From Ostrinia nubilalis (taxonomy: Eukaryota > Arthropoda > Insecta > Lepidoptera > Crambidae), in NCBI RefSeq assembly GCF_963855985.1, contig NW_026973566.1, positions 682,001 through 746,000 on the forward strand: a stretch of DNA of 64,000 nt, given 5' to 3'. How positions within the stretch are numbered: the first letter of the stretch is position 1; each line of letters begins with the position of its first letter. This document shows, piece after piece, positions 37,498-48,576 of this stretch. A model generated the notes under the pieces. That model was not told where the DNA came from. It worked only from the letters and a program-made list of their open reading frames with translations, and did no database searches. The position numbers were made by a program, and so were the translations under genes.

Positions 37498-38635
37498 AAC
37501 AAACGTTGGCTGAGGCGGAATCCAACGTAGGAAACAAGTCTTACCGCCTATTCGTCACCGACAAAAACTCAAGATTATCATTCCTGATCGACACCGGCGC
37601 TAACATCTCAGTCATACCAAAGAAGAAGGGATCGTGTGGTAAACCATTGCCATTCAATCTCTACGCTGCAAATAACACCATCATCCCTACCTACGGAGAG
37701 AAGACACTAGAACTCGACCTCAACCTTCGAAGACCATACAAGTGGAAGTTCATCGTAGCCGCAGTAAGCAAGCCTATAATAGGGGCCGACTTCCTCAAAC
37801 ATCACAACTTGTTAGTTGATTTAAAGAATCAACGACTCATCGACAATACCACGAAGCTACAAACCAACACGGCAAGATCATTCAACAACACGCCAACAAT
37901 TCGCAGCATTGATGTACGACAGTCATACCACGACATACTCGCTGAATACCCGGGTACCACTCGGTTAACATCAATGAAACTCAACGCGAAGCACAACGTC
38001 GAACATTTCATCGAAACAACTGGCCCGCCACTCCACTGCCGCCCCCGACCGATCCCGCCGCACCGCTACAATCAAGTCAAAAAGGAGTTTGAAAACATGA
38101 TGCAACAAGGCCTCTGCAGACCAAGCAAGAGCCCGTGGTCAAGCCTCTTCACATAGTATCAAAGAAAAACGGAGATCTACGAGTCTGTGGCGACTATCGA
38201 CGGCTCAACAACATCACTAAACCCGACCGCTACCCGATACCGAGAATAAAGGACTTTACGTATCAACTACACGGCAAGCAAGTATTTTCGACACTGGACC
38301 TCAACCGAGCCTACCAGCAATTGCCAGTCCAAGAGCAAGACATAGAGAAAACCGCCATCATCACGCCATTTGGGTTATTCGAGTTCCCGCGAATGTGTCC
38401 GGGTCTCAAGAACGCAGGCCAAACCTTCCAACGCTTCATACACGAAGTACTACGAGACCTCGATTTCGTGTATCCGTTCGTTGACGACCTCCTCCTGGCT
38501 TCAACCGACGAGCCAACGCACCGCCAACACCTGCGCATCGTCCTACAACGCCTGGAAGAATACGGCATCACAATAAACCCGACCAAGTGTGTGTTTGGCC
38601 AGCCCGAAGTAACTTTTCTCGGTTACACAGTCACC
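37452..38635 (+). pseudogene. pol: Gypsy Pol part 1: protease and first half of reverse transcriptase
   Basis: Protease motif LIDTGANISVIP is at about 37584-37620, with the catalytic Asp in DTG and IIGADFL downstream. Reverse transcriptase follows with a frameshift near 38135-38150 at the conserved SPWSS segment. The shifted frame shows KKNGDLRVCGDYRRLN, STLDLNRAYQQLPV, and a catalytic FVDD where YVDD or FVDD is usual. Coding stops at VTFLGYTVT (38635), exactly where the CR1-like LINE begins. Confidence 0.9.
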
Positions 38636-38649
38636 AGTCACCAGTCATC

Positions 38650-40860
38650 AGTAATAAAAATGCCGTATGTAGACCTGTAACCATTAGTCGTCTAGAACGT
38701 TTTAAAAATAATCTTGAAAATAAATTGCATTTAGTCCCGTATGTGCAGGGAGACCCAGATGCTCTTTACAATAACCTTTTTGAATGTATTAAAACCGAAC
38801 ATGACAAAGTTTTTACGGTAAAGCCATTAAAACCAAATACCAAATGTAAGTTTAGTGACTGGGCTACTAAGGGAATATACAAAAGTCGAAATACGTTATA
38901 TGAACTTTATGGCATGAAAAAGTATAATAATAGTGTATCTTTTCTTGAGCATGTAAAAAAGTATTCAAAAATTTTTAAGAAAGTTTGCTTCATGGCTAAG
39001 TCTTTTTATATTCGGGACAAGATAGGGAACGCCAGTAATAAAATAAAAGAAACTTGGAATGTTATCAACCGAGAGACTGGTAAACTAAAACCAAGAGATA
39101 ATGACTTTTCTCTCAAAGTTCACGATAATTTGATATCTGCAGATAAAGATGTAGCGGAAGCTTTTGACAAATTTTTTGGTAATATAGCTTCAGCAACAAC
39201 TGCCAACTTAAAGTCATCTCCCTCCGAGGCTGAAGAAATATTGAAAACCCACGTGACACCCTGTGACTCGCACTTCTCTTTTAAACATATTACTCCATTA
39301 GATATCACTAAAACTTTTAATCTTTTAAATGTAAAGAGTACAACTGATATCTGGGGCATCTCTGTCAAGATAGTCAAACACATTATTGATATAATTTCCC
39401 CACAGTTAGCGATAATATTTAATAATTGCATAGAGAAGGGCATCTTCCCCGACCTCATGAAACATAGTAGACTAATGCCATTATTTAAGTCTGGTAGCAA
39501 AACCGACCCTGGCAATTATAGACCCATTTCTATCTTGCCCGCTCTAAGCAAGATTTTTGAAAAAATCATACAGGAGCAACTTATGATTCACTTTGGCTCT
39601 AATAAACTATTTCATAGTGAACAATATGGTTTTACCAAGGGTCGTTCCACCACCGATGCCGGGGTTGCACTACTTAAACATATCTTCGAGGCTTGGGAGA
39701 ATTCTCAAAATGCACTAGGGGTCTTCTGTGATCTCTCAAAAGCTTTTGACTGCGTAGAACATCAAACGCTAATTCGCAAACTGCACTATTATGGGGTGAA
39801 GGACTCGGCTTTGGATTTAATACAATCCTATTTAAACTTTAGAGTTCAAAAAGTTGACATAAATGGTGTTTTGTCTTCTGGGTCACCTGTGAAAATGGGA
39901 GTTCCACAGGGGTCCATTCTGGGTCCATTCTTGTTTCTTATATACATTAATGATCTACCATATTTTGTTAAGGACTCTTGCGAAATCGTGTTATTTGCTG
40001 ATGACACATCTTTGATTTTTAATATTGATAGAAGTAAAAATAACTTTGACGATGTAAATAATGCACTAACAAGAGTTTTAAGTTGGTTCACTACAAATAA
40101 TTTACAACTCAATGCAAAGAAAACAAAATGTATAAAATTCTCTTTGCCTAACGTAAAAACAGTTAGTACCCAAATAGAACTTAATAATAATGCAATCGAT
40201 CTGGTAGACTCTACTGTATTTCTGGGAATTACCCTGGATTCAAATTCAAAACTCCAGTGGGGCCCCCATATAGAAACTCTGGCGGGAAAGCTCAGCTCAG
40301 CGGCTTTTGCAATAAAAAGGATACGGTCATTAACCGATGTTTCAACAGCTCGCTTAGTCTACTTTAGCTACTTTCATAGCCTAATGTCATATGGAATCAT
40401 GCTATGGGGCAAAGCTGCAGATTTTGAAACAATATTTATTTTGCAAAAACGTGCGCTAAGATACTTGTATAAAATGAAAGCAAGAGCGTCCCTTAGAGAA
40501 TTGTTTAAAGAAATTGGCATTCTCACGGCCGCTTCACAATACATCTTAAACTGTATTCTATTTATTCAACAAAATATTAACGAATTCAAAAAGAAAAGTG
40601 ATATTCACCAAATTAACACTAGAAATAAAAATAAATTGGCTATACCCGCTTTTAGACTTAATAAAGTGTTTGCCACTTTTATGGGACAAGGTATCCATTT
40701 TTATAACAAAGTCCCTGATAAATATAAAGAGCTACCGTATAATAAATTTAAAGGTATAGTTAAAGATCACATGCTTAAAAAAGCCTATATACAACTCGAG
40801 ATTTTCTTAATGATAAGTCATCCTGGGAGTAGGATTATGGTCCTCTCATGCTCGCACTAA
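38650..40860 (+). pseudogene. CR1/Zenon-like ORF2 fragment: reverse transcriptase
   Basis: A long open frame of about 735 residues has no endonuclease and starts in the linker (RLERFKNNLENKL). Reverse transcriptase motifs in order are PGNYRPISILPALSK, HSEQYGFTKGRSTTDA, FCDLSKAFDCVEH, MGVPQGSILGP and VLFADDTSL, followed by the thumb-like FLGITLDSN and a C-terminal region with NTRNKNKL. No stop or shift was seen, so this copy is young, but the 5' truncation makes it non-autonomous. The frame stays open upstream into Gypsy DNA by chance. Confidence 0.88.
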
Positions 40861-41512
40861 AAAGAATTAAAATGAAAAGTAATATTGTATAAACTAATAA
40901 TAATTTCTCAAATGTTATAGTGTCATGCTTCTCAATCTGGACTGTTACTTAGCTTTATTATTAGTTTTTTTTTTTTTAAGAGATAACTTGGCATTGTCAT
41001 TCTCACTAAAATGTCTCTGGGGTGGTGGCGTAGTGAGGCGGGTCGTTACATTCCCTCTAATATGGTCGAGTGAAGCGATGGCTGGTTCACTCGTCATGTC
41101 TGTGAACAGGCGCTGCTTTCGGGGACTGGTCAATCCAAGTTATTCAAATTTATGTATGCGAGTCATTTCTACTAGTACCTTAATATGTAAGTCTAGATAT
41201 TAGCACGTCACTACCTTGTTTAATATACCACGCAATCTTGTATACCCATTCTTATGATACACCATACAAGAATGCATGGTAAATTCAGTGAACTGCTCCT
41301 GAATCGAATGTACCTACTACTACTATTTCTATTTATTTATATTAACCGGCAGACAGTGGTGACTGAGTTTGTTGCGGCGCTTCTTCTCAGCACTTGCCAA
41401 ATGTTGGTCTCGAAGCGCTGGTAGGGTAAAAAGATTATGAGACATGTAGAGGCTCCTTAAGAGCATATGACGATTTGTAAGAACTATTTATTAGTCTAAA
41501 CAAATAAAGAAA
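40861..41512 (+). other. 3' UTR of the CR1-like LINE
   Basis: About 650 bases without a supported gene; small frames at 40925-41203 show no domain. It leads directly into the TTTGAC tail, so it should include the 3' signal recognised by the element's reverse transcriptase. Confidence 0.7.
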
Positions 41513-41544
41513 TTTTGACTTTGACTTTGACTTTGACTTTGACC

Positions 41545-43599
41545 AAAGACGGTATCAAACCACCGAAAGAAAAGGTCAAGATTATCACAGAGTACCCTCA
41601 ACCGAAAACTATCGAAGAGCTCCGACGTTTTCTCGGTATGATAAATTACTACCGAGATAACATCCCTAACGCCGCAATAGTTCAAGCACCACTACACGCA
41701 TTCCTACACAAAACTAAAAAACACGACAAAACTGAAATACAATGGACCGAGCAATCAACGCAAGCCTTCGAAAACTGCAAGAAATGTATTGAAGACGCCA
41801 CCTACCTCGCTCACCCGCATCACTCCGTCCCGCTCGCACTAATGTGTGACGCGTCAAACACATGTGCCGGCGCCGTACTACAACAACTCGTAGACAACAA
41901 GTGGCAAGCTCTCGGTTACTACTCGAAGAAATTCACACCTGCGCAACAAAAGTATTCTACCTTCGACCGAGAACTTCAAGCAATATACATGGCAGTCAAA
42001 CACTTCAGAAAAATCATAGAAGGCCGAGAAACAATCATCTTCACCGATCACAAACCGCTCACCTACTCAATGCAGAAGATATCGACCGACAACGAAATAC
42101 CACGCCGAACAAGACAACTCTTATTCATTAGTGAATTTACTAGTGACATAAGACACATCAGTGGTCAAGACAACGTCATAGCAGACGCCTTATCTCGCCT
42201 AGAAGCCATCAGCTGTCCGACTACGATCGACTACGACGCGCTCGCTCACGCGCAAGAGAGAGATAGCGCTATACAAGCGCTGCTACGACAGTCGAACATT
42301 GCCTTGAAGCAAATATCGCTACCGGATACGACTACAAAGCAAATATACTGCGAAACATCAACACAAACAGCACGCCCATACCTAACTGAAGAGTTTAGAA
42401 TAATCGCGTTCAATGCGATTCATGGACTCAGTCATCCCGGCGTAAGAACCACGAGAAAACTCATACAGAAGAGGTACTTTTGGCCATCAATGAACACTGA
42501 CATAAAGAAATGGGTTCAAACATGCATCGGTTGTCAGCGCGCGAAGATTCAAAAACACACTAACAGCCCACTTACGTCATTCCCCGCATCGCCACGCTTC
42601 GAGCACCTTCATGTTGACATCGTTGGCCCGCTGAAGACTTCACCCCAAGGTCAACGCTACGTGTTAACAATGATCGACCGTGCTACACGATGGCCAGAAG
42701 CACACGCAATACAAGAGATCACCGCTGAAATAATTGCTAAGATTATTTATGAACAATGGATTGCAAGATTTGGATGCCCGACACGAATAACTACCGACCA
42801 AGGCCGACAATTCGAATGTCACCTGTTCGGAGAGCTCACCAAGCTGTTTGGCATCACGAAGATTCGCACCACGCCCTACCATCCCCAGAGCAACGGCATC
42901 GTCGAACGTTGGCATCGATGCATGAAGACCGCACTTCGAGCTCGCCTATCAACCACCAACTGGGTCGAAGAACTACCAACAATCCTCCTTGGACTCCGTG
43001 CAGCCGTCAGGACCGACGACAGTGTGAGTGCAGCTGAACTCACGCTTGGGCACAACTTACGGCTACCAGGCGATTTCTTCGTCCCATCAATCGCGAACGA
43101 CTCCATGGGTTACACCTATGTCGAGAAGCTACGAGCCACTATCAACAAACTACGACCGACGCCAACGAGTTCGCATGGAAGCACTCGTTCAATCTTCGTG
43201 CACCCAGACCTGAAATCGTGCAAACAAGTTTTTGTACGAGTCGACGCCGTGAAAAAACCGCTACAGCCACCCTACGACGGACCCTACACCGTGCTTCGAA
43301 GAAACGACAAATATTTCACACTACAGTTACCTGCAAGAGAAGCCACGATTTCGATCGATCGATTGAAACCGGCCTACACTATGAACACTGAAGACACCGC
43401 ACTCGCCGCTCCCGCTCAGCAACCGGCTCCCGCCGACGACAACGATGCGCCCGACGCGCGCCAGCCAGCCGCGCGCCAGCCCGCGCGGAGCGAGCGCGAC
43501 GCTCGCGCCGCCCCCGCCGCCCGCCAGCCCGAGCGCGACCCCGCCCCCCGCACGACGCGAGCAGGGCGAGTCATCAAGCTGCCGGTACGCTTCGCTTGA
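41545..43599 (+). pseudogene. pol: Gypsy Pol part 2: end of RT, RNase H and integrase
   Basis: Resumes at KDGIKPPKEKV and runs open to the stop at 43599. It shows LRRFLGMINYYRD (RT connection), LMCDASNTCAGAVL and FTDHKPL (RNase H), and an integrase zinc motif with HGLSHPGVR then CIGCQRAK. The catalytic core has HVDIVGPL, ITTDQGRQFE and HPQSNGIVERWHR, i.e. D, D and E. The Ala/Arg/Pro-rich tail ends KLPVRFA, as seen in Kabuki/CsRn1-type elements; there is no chromodomain. This part is undamaged, but separated from its start by the 2.9-kb LINE. Confidence 0.93.
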
Positions 43600-43609
43600 G
43601 GGGGAGTAC
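43598..43609 (+). promoter_or_regulatory. Gypsy polypurine tract
   Basis: gagggggagtac immediately precedes the 3' LTR start (TGTAGCC at 43610) and would prime plus-strand synthesis. Confidence 0.8.
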
Positions 43610-44731
43610 TGTAGCCGCCAGCGACCACAATAAAATCGTCTTCGAATAGAAACAAAGAATGTTTGCAGCCGAAGCCACAAGCAACTTTCAGCACAGAAAC
43701 ACCACATTGGTCATCATAATAGAAACAGGAATGTGGCCCTGACAAGAGCCGTTGCATAGCTCTGAGAAGAGCTGTTTTGTTGTGACCACTGCACGTCACA
43801 CCGTCCCTCATCGCAGCACCAGCACCGCTCGCACCACTGTCACCAAGCAGCATCACCAACGCCCACGTGTGGAGCGGCCAGCCGCGTGGGCACGCGCCGC
43901 GTCGCGCTTCGGTACACGCGTGCGTCCTGCGCCGCTGCCCGCCGTCGAAAAGATCGAGGCTGGGCAGCGGGCACTCCAGTCGACACCTCCCCTCGCACTC
44001 CGCGCGCGCGCCGCGCGACAAGGAGGTAGCGTGAGAGCGAGACAGAAGACTCGCGCCGCACTCGGAACACTGCGCGAACCCGATGACAGAGAGACATCGT
44101 GGGAGCGAGACGACAAAAATATAACATCAAACGGCGATTGGTCAAAATGTATGGTTGCTTAGGTAGTCTAGTTGTACATAAGATGTGTAAATAAATATGG
44201 CATTGTTTCGCCAATAAATTATTCCCCCCTATCCGTCCCCCGGACACGGCCTGAGCCGAGGTCCGAGCCTACCGTGGCGCCCTCAGGCCGCGTCCGTAGT
44301 CCCCTCGATCGGGCCCACTAGAGTGAGCCCGCCGTAGGCTGGACTTTGGTCCAACACCGCGGTGGGCAACCCTCTAGTTGGGTTCGCCACTGATCAGGCG
44401 CCTTATGCGCTCGATACGGCCCGATCGCGAACGTCGGTCTGCGACCGACGCGGACGAGCCTGGGCTTCGCTACGCGAAGCCCACACTCGGCCTCGTCGGC
44501 ACGCGCACCGACGATCGCCAAACGGCTAGAGTACCTTCTGTACTCGCCACTCTGCCCGGTGAAGCTGGAAAAGCTCCTCAAGCTACCAGCACGCGTCCCT
44601 TCAAAAAAAAAAAAAAAAAAAAATAAATTATTCCCTTCTGAACCAGCAATTGAGTTTTACTTCAACTACCTCTCCTCAACACCCAAAAGTAGGAAGGCTA
44701 AACACCACACACCAAACTTAGGACTCCTACA
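43610..44731 (+). repeat. Gypsy 3' LTR (713 bp) interrupted by a short Jockey LINE
   Basis: LTR parts are 43610-44226 and 44636-44731. One base differs from the 5' LTR by eye (cacgtcaca against cacgtcgca near 43796). It ends CTACA and is followed by the duplicated ATGG. Confidence 0.93.
44227..44621 (+). mobile_element. Short Jockey LINE 3' end inside the 3' LTR
   Basis: About 395 bp of Jockey 3' end (last codons and 3' UTR) with a long A tail, inserted at the same LTR base as the 2-kb copy in the 5' LTR. It is flanked by caataaattattccc on the left and aataaattattccc after the A tail. It differs from the 5' LTR copy by about three substitutions, a 10-bp indel in the hairpin arm, and A-tail length. 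Confidence 0.92.
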
Positions 44732-45152
44732 ATGGTATCATGTGGAGAATGTTATAAAAAACGTTATGTTTAAGTTCTATTTTTCTGAGAAATGCGTAGT
44801 TTTTGGTATATTACATGTTTTGTGTTTTATTTGTATGAAACGTTTCCTTCACGAGGCTCTTATTCAAAATGTTAAAGTTTGTTAAATATGACTACTTGTA
44901 GGTTTTAAAGAGTCATACTAATAGAAGCTAATACATTAACAACTTTGTCCCAGTGCGTCCCCGTTTAGGATATAAGTGATATTTTCTAAGGTACGAAAAA
45001 GTAAACAAAACATATGGATATAAGGCAACTTTGTGATAATTTATGGATTTTCTAAAATAAAAAGAAGCTAACAATCATTTCAATATTAATCTTTTATTAT
45101 TCAACATCATCATCAACATCTATAAATTCAAAAGTTTCATCATTATTTGAAG

Positions 45153-45371
45153 CTAGTAAATTTTTAACTTCATTAGGAAGAGGAGATTTTGAATCACACC
45201 CATTTTTGGTCTCATTGTTGACAAAAAAGGATCCGAAGAAATAAGTAAATTATTTAAAATATCACGATTGGTCACTTTTCGGTTAAATTTACGCGTATGA
45301 TTCTCTCTGATCTTTCTAAAATCTTTATTCCGCAATTCTGCAGCTTCTTCCGATAGTGCTCCTATTGGCAT
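45153..45371 (-). pseudogene. C-terminal fragment of an element-encoded protein
   Basis: A 72-residue minus-strand frame contains GALSEEAAELRNKDFRKIR and NNLLISSDPFLS. The same NNLLISSDPFLS segment is encoded on the plus strand in the right arm (about 45695-45735). The first half repeats in the central 104-bp tandem units. From memory this resembles the end of an uncharacterised protein family tied to insect mobile elements, but I cannot name it. It is only a remnant; no catalytic motif is visible. Confidence 0.45.
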
Positions 45372-45592
45372 AATATCTTATTTCGGTTAAATTTACGCGT
45401 ATGATTCTCTCTGATCTTTCTAAAATCTTTATTCCGCGATTCTGCAGCTTATTCCGATAGTGCTCCTATTGGCATAATATCTTATTTCGGTTAAATTTAC
45501 GCGTATGATTCTCTCTGATCTTTCTAAAATCTTTATTCCGCGATTCTGCCTGCAGCTTCTTCCGATAGTGCTCCTATTGGCATAATATCTAA
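45276..45592 (-). repeat. Three tandem copies of a ~104-bp unit
   Basis: The word cggttaaatttacgcg recurs at 45280, 45384 and 45488, a period of 104 bases. The third copy has a 4-base addition (ctgcctgcag). The unit covers the coding remnant that begins MPIGALSEEA, so it is a tandem duplication inside a former reading frame. Confidence 0.9.
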
Positions 45593-46226
45593 GTAAATTG
45601 AGTGAAGTTTTGGGGGTTTATTTGCTCACCGGAAGCCATAGCCCTTAATAATACAGACAACCTAGTAATCAGTTCATATTTTAAATAATTTACTTATTTC
45701 TTCGGATCCTTTTTTGTCAACAATGAGACCAAAAATGGGTGTGAGTCAAAATCTCCTCTTCCTAATGAAGTTAAAAATTTACTAGCTTCAAATAATGATG
45801 AAACTTTTGAATTTATAGATGTTAATGATGAAGTTGAATAATAAAAGATTAAGATTGAAATGATTGTTAGCTTCTTTTTATTTTAGAAAATCAATAAATT
45901 ATCATAAAGTTGCCTTATATCCATATGTTTTGTTTACTTTTTCGTACATTAGAAAATATCACTTATATCCTAAACGGGGACGCACTGGGACAAAGTTGTT
46001 ACTGTATTAGCTTCTATTAGTATAACTCTTTAAAACCTATAAGTAGTCATATTTAACAAACTTTAACATTTTGAATAAGAGCCTCGTGAAGGAAACGTTT
46101 CATACAAATAAAACACAAAACATGTAATATAGCAAAAACTACGCATTTCTTAGAAAAATAGAACTTAAACAAAACGTTTTTTAAAACATTCTACACATGA
46201 TACCATCAAAAAAAGTGAATAAATCG

Positions 46227-46509
46227 TGTTGCGGCTCAATCCGTCTATCAAGCGTCTCTAATACTTAATTGCATAACTTATAATTAAATAATCAATTAAC
46301 TTCCTTTCCTAACTAAATCGTAATTTCTAATACATGTAATTGTTTGCTATTGCTTTGTCGCAGGCGTTTTTAAACTTCATACTATTTTGTACTGTCAAAA
46401 TCACTTACCTTCCAGTCGCCGCGCGATACGCACTATTGTAATACATTTCAAATAATACGAAATATTCATCAAACCTGAGTTTTATTGGCTCCGAATGTCA
46501 GCGAAGACA
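46227..46509 (+). repeat. Putative 5' LTR of BEL-3
   Basis: Starts tgttgcggctc and ends gcgaagaca, then tttt-poor spacing into ttggtggcccatgagggg, which may be the primer-binding site. Only one copy is in the window, so the boundaries rest on the TG...CA ends and the primer-like word. Confidence 0.5.
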
Positions 46510-47336
46510 TAAATTGGTGGCCCATGAGGGGAATCTAGCCACGAAACCAAGAAGAATTCGCCAATATCCTGCAAAAAGTTCGCCGCGTCATCGTGCTGAC
46601 CAATACTTCAGGAAGACGAAATCCATCACCGAGGACAAGGGAACACCGATTGAGCTGCTGATACTGGCACAGGAGTCGATCTAAAGCTTCACACCGGCTG
46701 CAGTTCATGAGATAAGTGTCCAAATTTCCAAAATCCTTTCCTCCTATCATTCCTACAACCTATCGCATTCCATAATAACGTCCACTATCCAATTCTATTT
46801 ATAGACTAAAGCTTGTTGCATGCAATCGTACCTATTCACAAATAATTAAATACTCAATTTTATTCGTAATTACCAAATTATACAAGATTTTAGTTTGCAT
46901 ATAACCGTTATATTTTTCTACCTTCAAATCAAATATAAAAATAAAATTTGCATAATTTCACACTTTCAATTTAAAATCATCTTCAATTCATTCAATACAA
47001 TAATTTACTTGGTAATTAAGTTACTTTTGCACAATTCATACGTAATTTAACGCCAAGTTGGTGGCCCATCTAATCAATTTACTTGCACTTCACCGTGCCA
47101 ATTATTTCGTGTCGGCTAAAACTATTTGCCGAATATTCCAGCTGTTCCGGCTCCGGCCTACACTCAGCCTTACGCTGCATCACCAACGAGTGCGTAGTTC
47201 CAGCTATCAAGACTACCGCCGAGGGAGGAGCGTGAGCTTTTTTTTCTTTACATAACTTGATACCTAATTACCTCAATTCATATTGCAATTTACAGTTAAT
47301 TGGAATTTACATTTCATTGCAATTTTATTTAACATC
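46510..47336 (+). other. BEL-3 leader region
   Basis: Non-coding, AT-rich, about 830 bases. The word ttggtggcccat occurs at about 46514 and again at about 47056, so either could be the primer site or one could be a duplication. No supported gene. Confidence 0.5.
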
Positions 47337-48211
47337 ATGTCTACCTCCAGTGAATGCAATTTTAATTTTAAAGAATTAAGTGTGAAGCGAAAGTCGATCA
47401 AAGGTCAAATCACTAAATTTAGAAACTTTTTATGCAATATACAACAAAAAGAGGAATTAACCAGTGTTGATTTGGCTGAACTTACGCTCAAACTTGGAAA
47501 GTTTGAGTCTTTATCATTGAGGTTTGACGAATTGCAAAATCAGATTGAGGTGTTAAATTCAGATAATTTAGACAGGGAAATAGACGAACGGGAGAGCATC
47601 GAGAATGATTTTATAATCAATATTGCAGCAAGTAAGAAAATAATTGATTCTTATAACTGTGACATTCAACAAAGGCGCGAATCTATATTTCATGATGTCA
47701 CTGCTTCTGCTCAATGCTCATCCGATCATAATATGGGGTTCAAGTTGCCACAGATACAAATTGCGAAATTTGACGGAACATATTTCCGTTGGCTGGAATT
47801 TCACGATACCTTTGAAAGTTTGATTCATAACAACAATAGGATTTCTAATATTCACAAATTTCACTATCTTGTTTCGTACTTAGAGGGAGAGGCGGCAAGA
47901 ATTATATCTAACTTCGAAATGTCATCAGCCAATTATGAACAGGCATGGCAGCTTCTCTGCAATCGATACAATAACAAACGACTTTTAACAAATCATCATT
48001 TAAATTCCTTACTAAGTATTCAATCAATAACTCGGGAATCAGAAAAGTCGTTACGATTCTTAGTAGATCACATGACAAAAAATCTACGTGCATTGTCCAG
48101 TTTAGGCCAACCTACTGACAAGTGGGACATGCTTCTCATTTTCATGCTTTCATCTAAATTGGATAATCGTACTCTTACTAAATGGGAAGAGTTTCGTAAC
48201 ACACTTGAAGA
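47337..48211 (+). pseudogene. gag: BEL-3 Gag N-terminal part, cut by BEL-2
   Basis: ATG at 47337 (MSTSSECNF); an in-frame upstream ATG at 47283 is less likely. The protein has a coiled-coil-like Lys/Glu/Leu-rich N-terminus, then KLPQIQIAKFDGTYFRWLEFHD and YLVSYLEGEAARII, the DUF1759-type Gag core of Pao elements. The frame reaches TKWEEFRNTLED, where BEL-2 inserts; the gag frame continues at about 56140. Confidence 0.88.
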
Positions 48212-48216
48212 TATGC

Positions 48217-48307
48217 TGTTAGCGACGTCAAAGAGAGTCAGAATTAATGTTAGGAACATCATGTCGATTAGTTCAAATCAACTAATTAATCTGTTTCGTA
48301 ATTAAGA
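48217..48307 (+). repeat. Remnant of BEL-2 5' LTR
   Basis: The 91 bases from tgttagcgacgtc to taattaaga match the start of the right LTR with one mismatch (gtcgatta against gtcaatta). The match ends abruptly at the Jockey border. Confidence 0.92.
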
Positions 48308-48576
48308 CTAGCTATCCGGTCTTCGACCTCTTGGCCGGTTCGGGCATCGAGCTCACGCTCATAGCCCGTGCATAATCTCACCTGGATACGTCCAGGCGGT
48401 GACTGTTGCCGTTGCTTGCGCAACGGATTTACTGCTGCTCGACTTTGACACCACTGTCCCGCCCTCGGCGCGGTACCAGCCCACCGGGTGAGACGACGTT
48501 GGTCGAGGCCCAGTGAACGACCAGCGAGCAGGCGGTTCCTGGGTGTCAAAGGAGCTTGCAGGTTGAGCAGGTGTTG
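48308..48576 (-). other. 3' UTR of Jockey-B
   Basis: About 270 bases between the ORF2 stop and the border with the LTR remnant. There is no A tail, so either the family ends differently or the true 3' end was lost. Confidence 0.6.

Larger units (their letters stand above)
38636..41544 (+). mobile_element. CR1/Zenon-like LINE inserted in Gypsy pol
   Basis: A 5'-truncated non-LTR element of about 2909 bp sits between the Gypsy codons for VT and KDG, leaving a 0-3 bp duplication at most. It ends in a (TTTGAC)5 tail (about 41513-41543) instead of poly(A). Repeat-type tails and negligible target duplications are typical of the CR1 group. The first bases, agtcaccagtcatcagt, partly echo the target sequence. 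Confidence 0.9.
33885..44731 (+). mobile_element. Gypsy LTR retrotransposon, Kabuki/CsRn1-like, with nested LINEs
   Basis: Two LTRs (33885-36594 and 43610-44731, each with a LINE inside) flank gag and pol, and the whole is flanked by ATGG (33881-33884, 44732-44735). LTR termini are TGTAG...CTACA. The primer site tggtgaccccg matches the 3' end of tRNA-Trp, and Gag ends in a C-x2-H-x9-C-x3-C motif. Both are traits of the Kabuki/CsRn1 lineage. LTR sequence outside the LINEs is 713 bp per copy with one mismatch seen, so insertion was recent. The element is dead: gag and pol have frameshifts, and a CR1-like LINE splits pol. Confidence 0.93.
44732..46226. mobile_element. Palindromic (foldback-like) DNA element, main part
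   Basis: The left arm (about 44732-45265) and right arm (about 45685-46226) are inverted copies of roughly 530 bp. They include a tcatcat-rich stretch, a ggatcctttttt word and the outer tip taccatcaaaaaaagtg. The centre has about three tandem copies of a 104-bp unit (starting near 45276, 45380 and 45484). No target duplication could be assigned; the right tip abuts the TG start of BEL-3. Each arm encodes the same protein fragment, so both arms derive from one end of a larger coding element. Confidence 0.82.

Noticed and set aside
34487..44635. Strict site-specific Jockey family
   Set aside because: The third family copy (3' end at 59912) sits next to gaggcggtcagttg, not caataaattattccc, so absolute target specificity is not supported; a preference remains possible.
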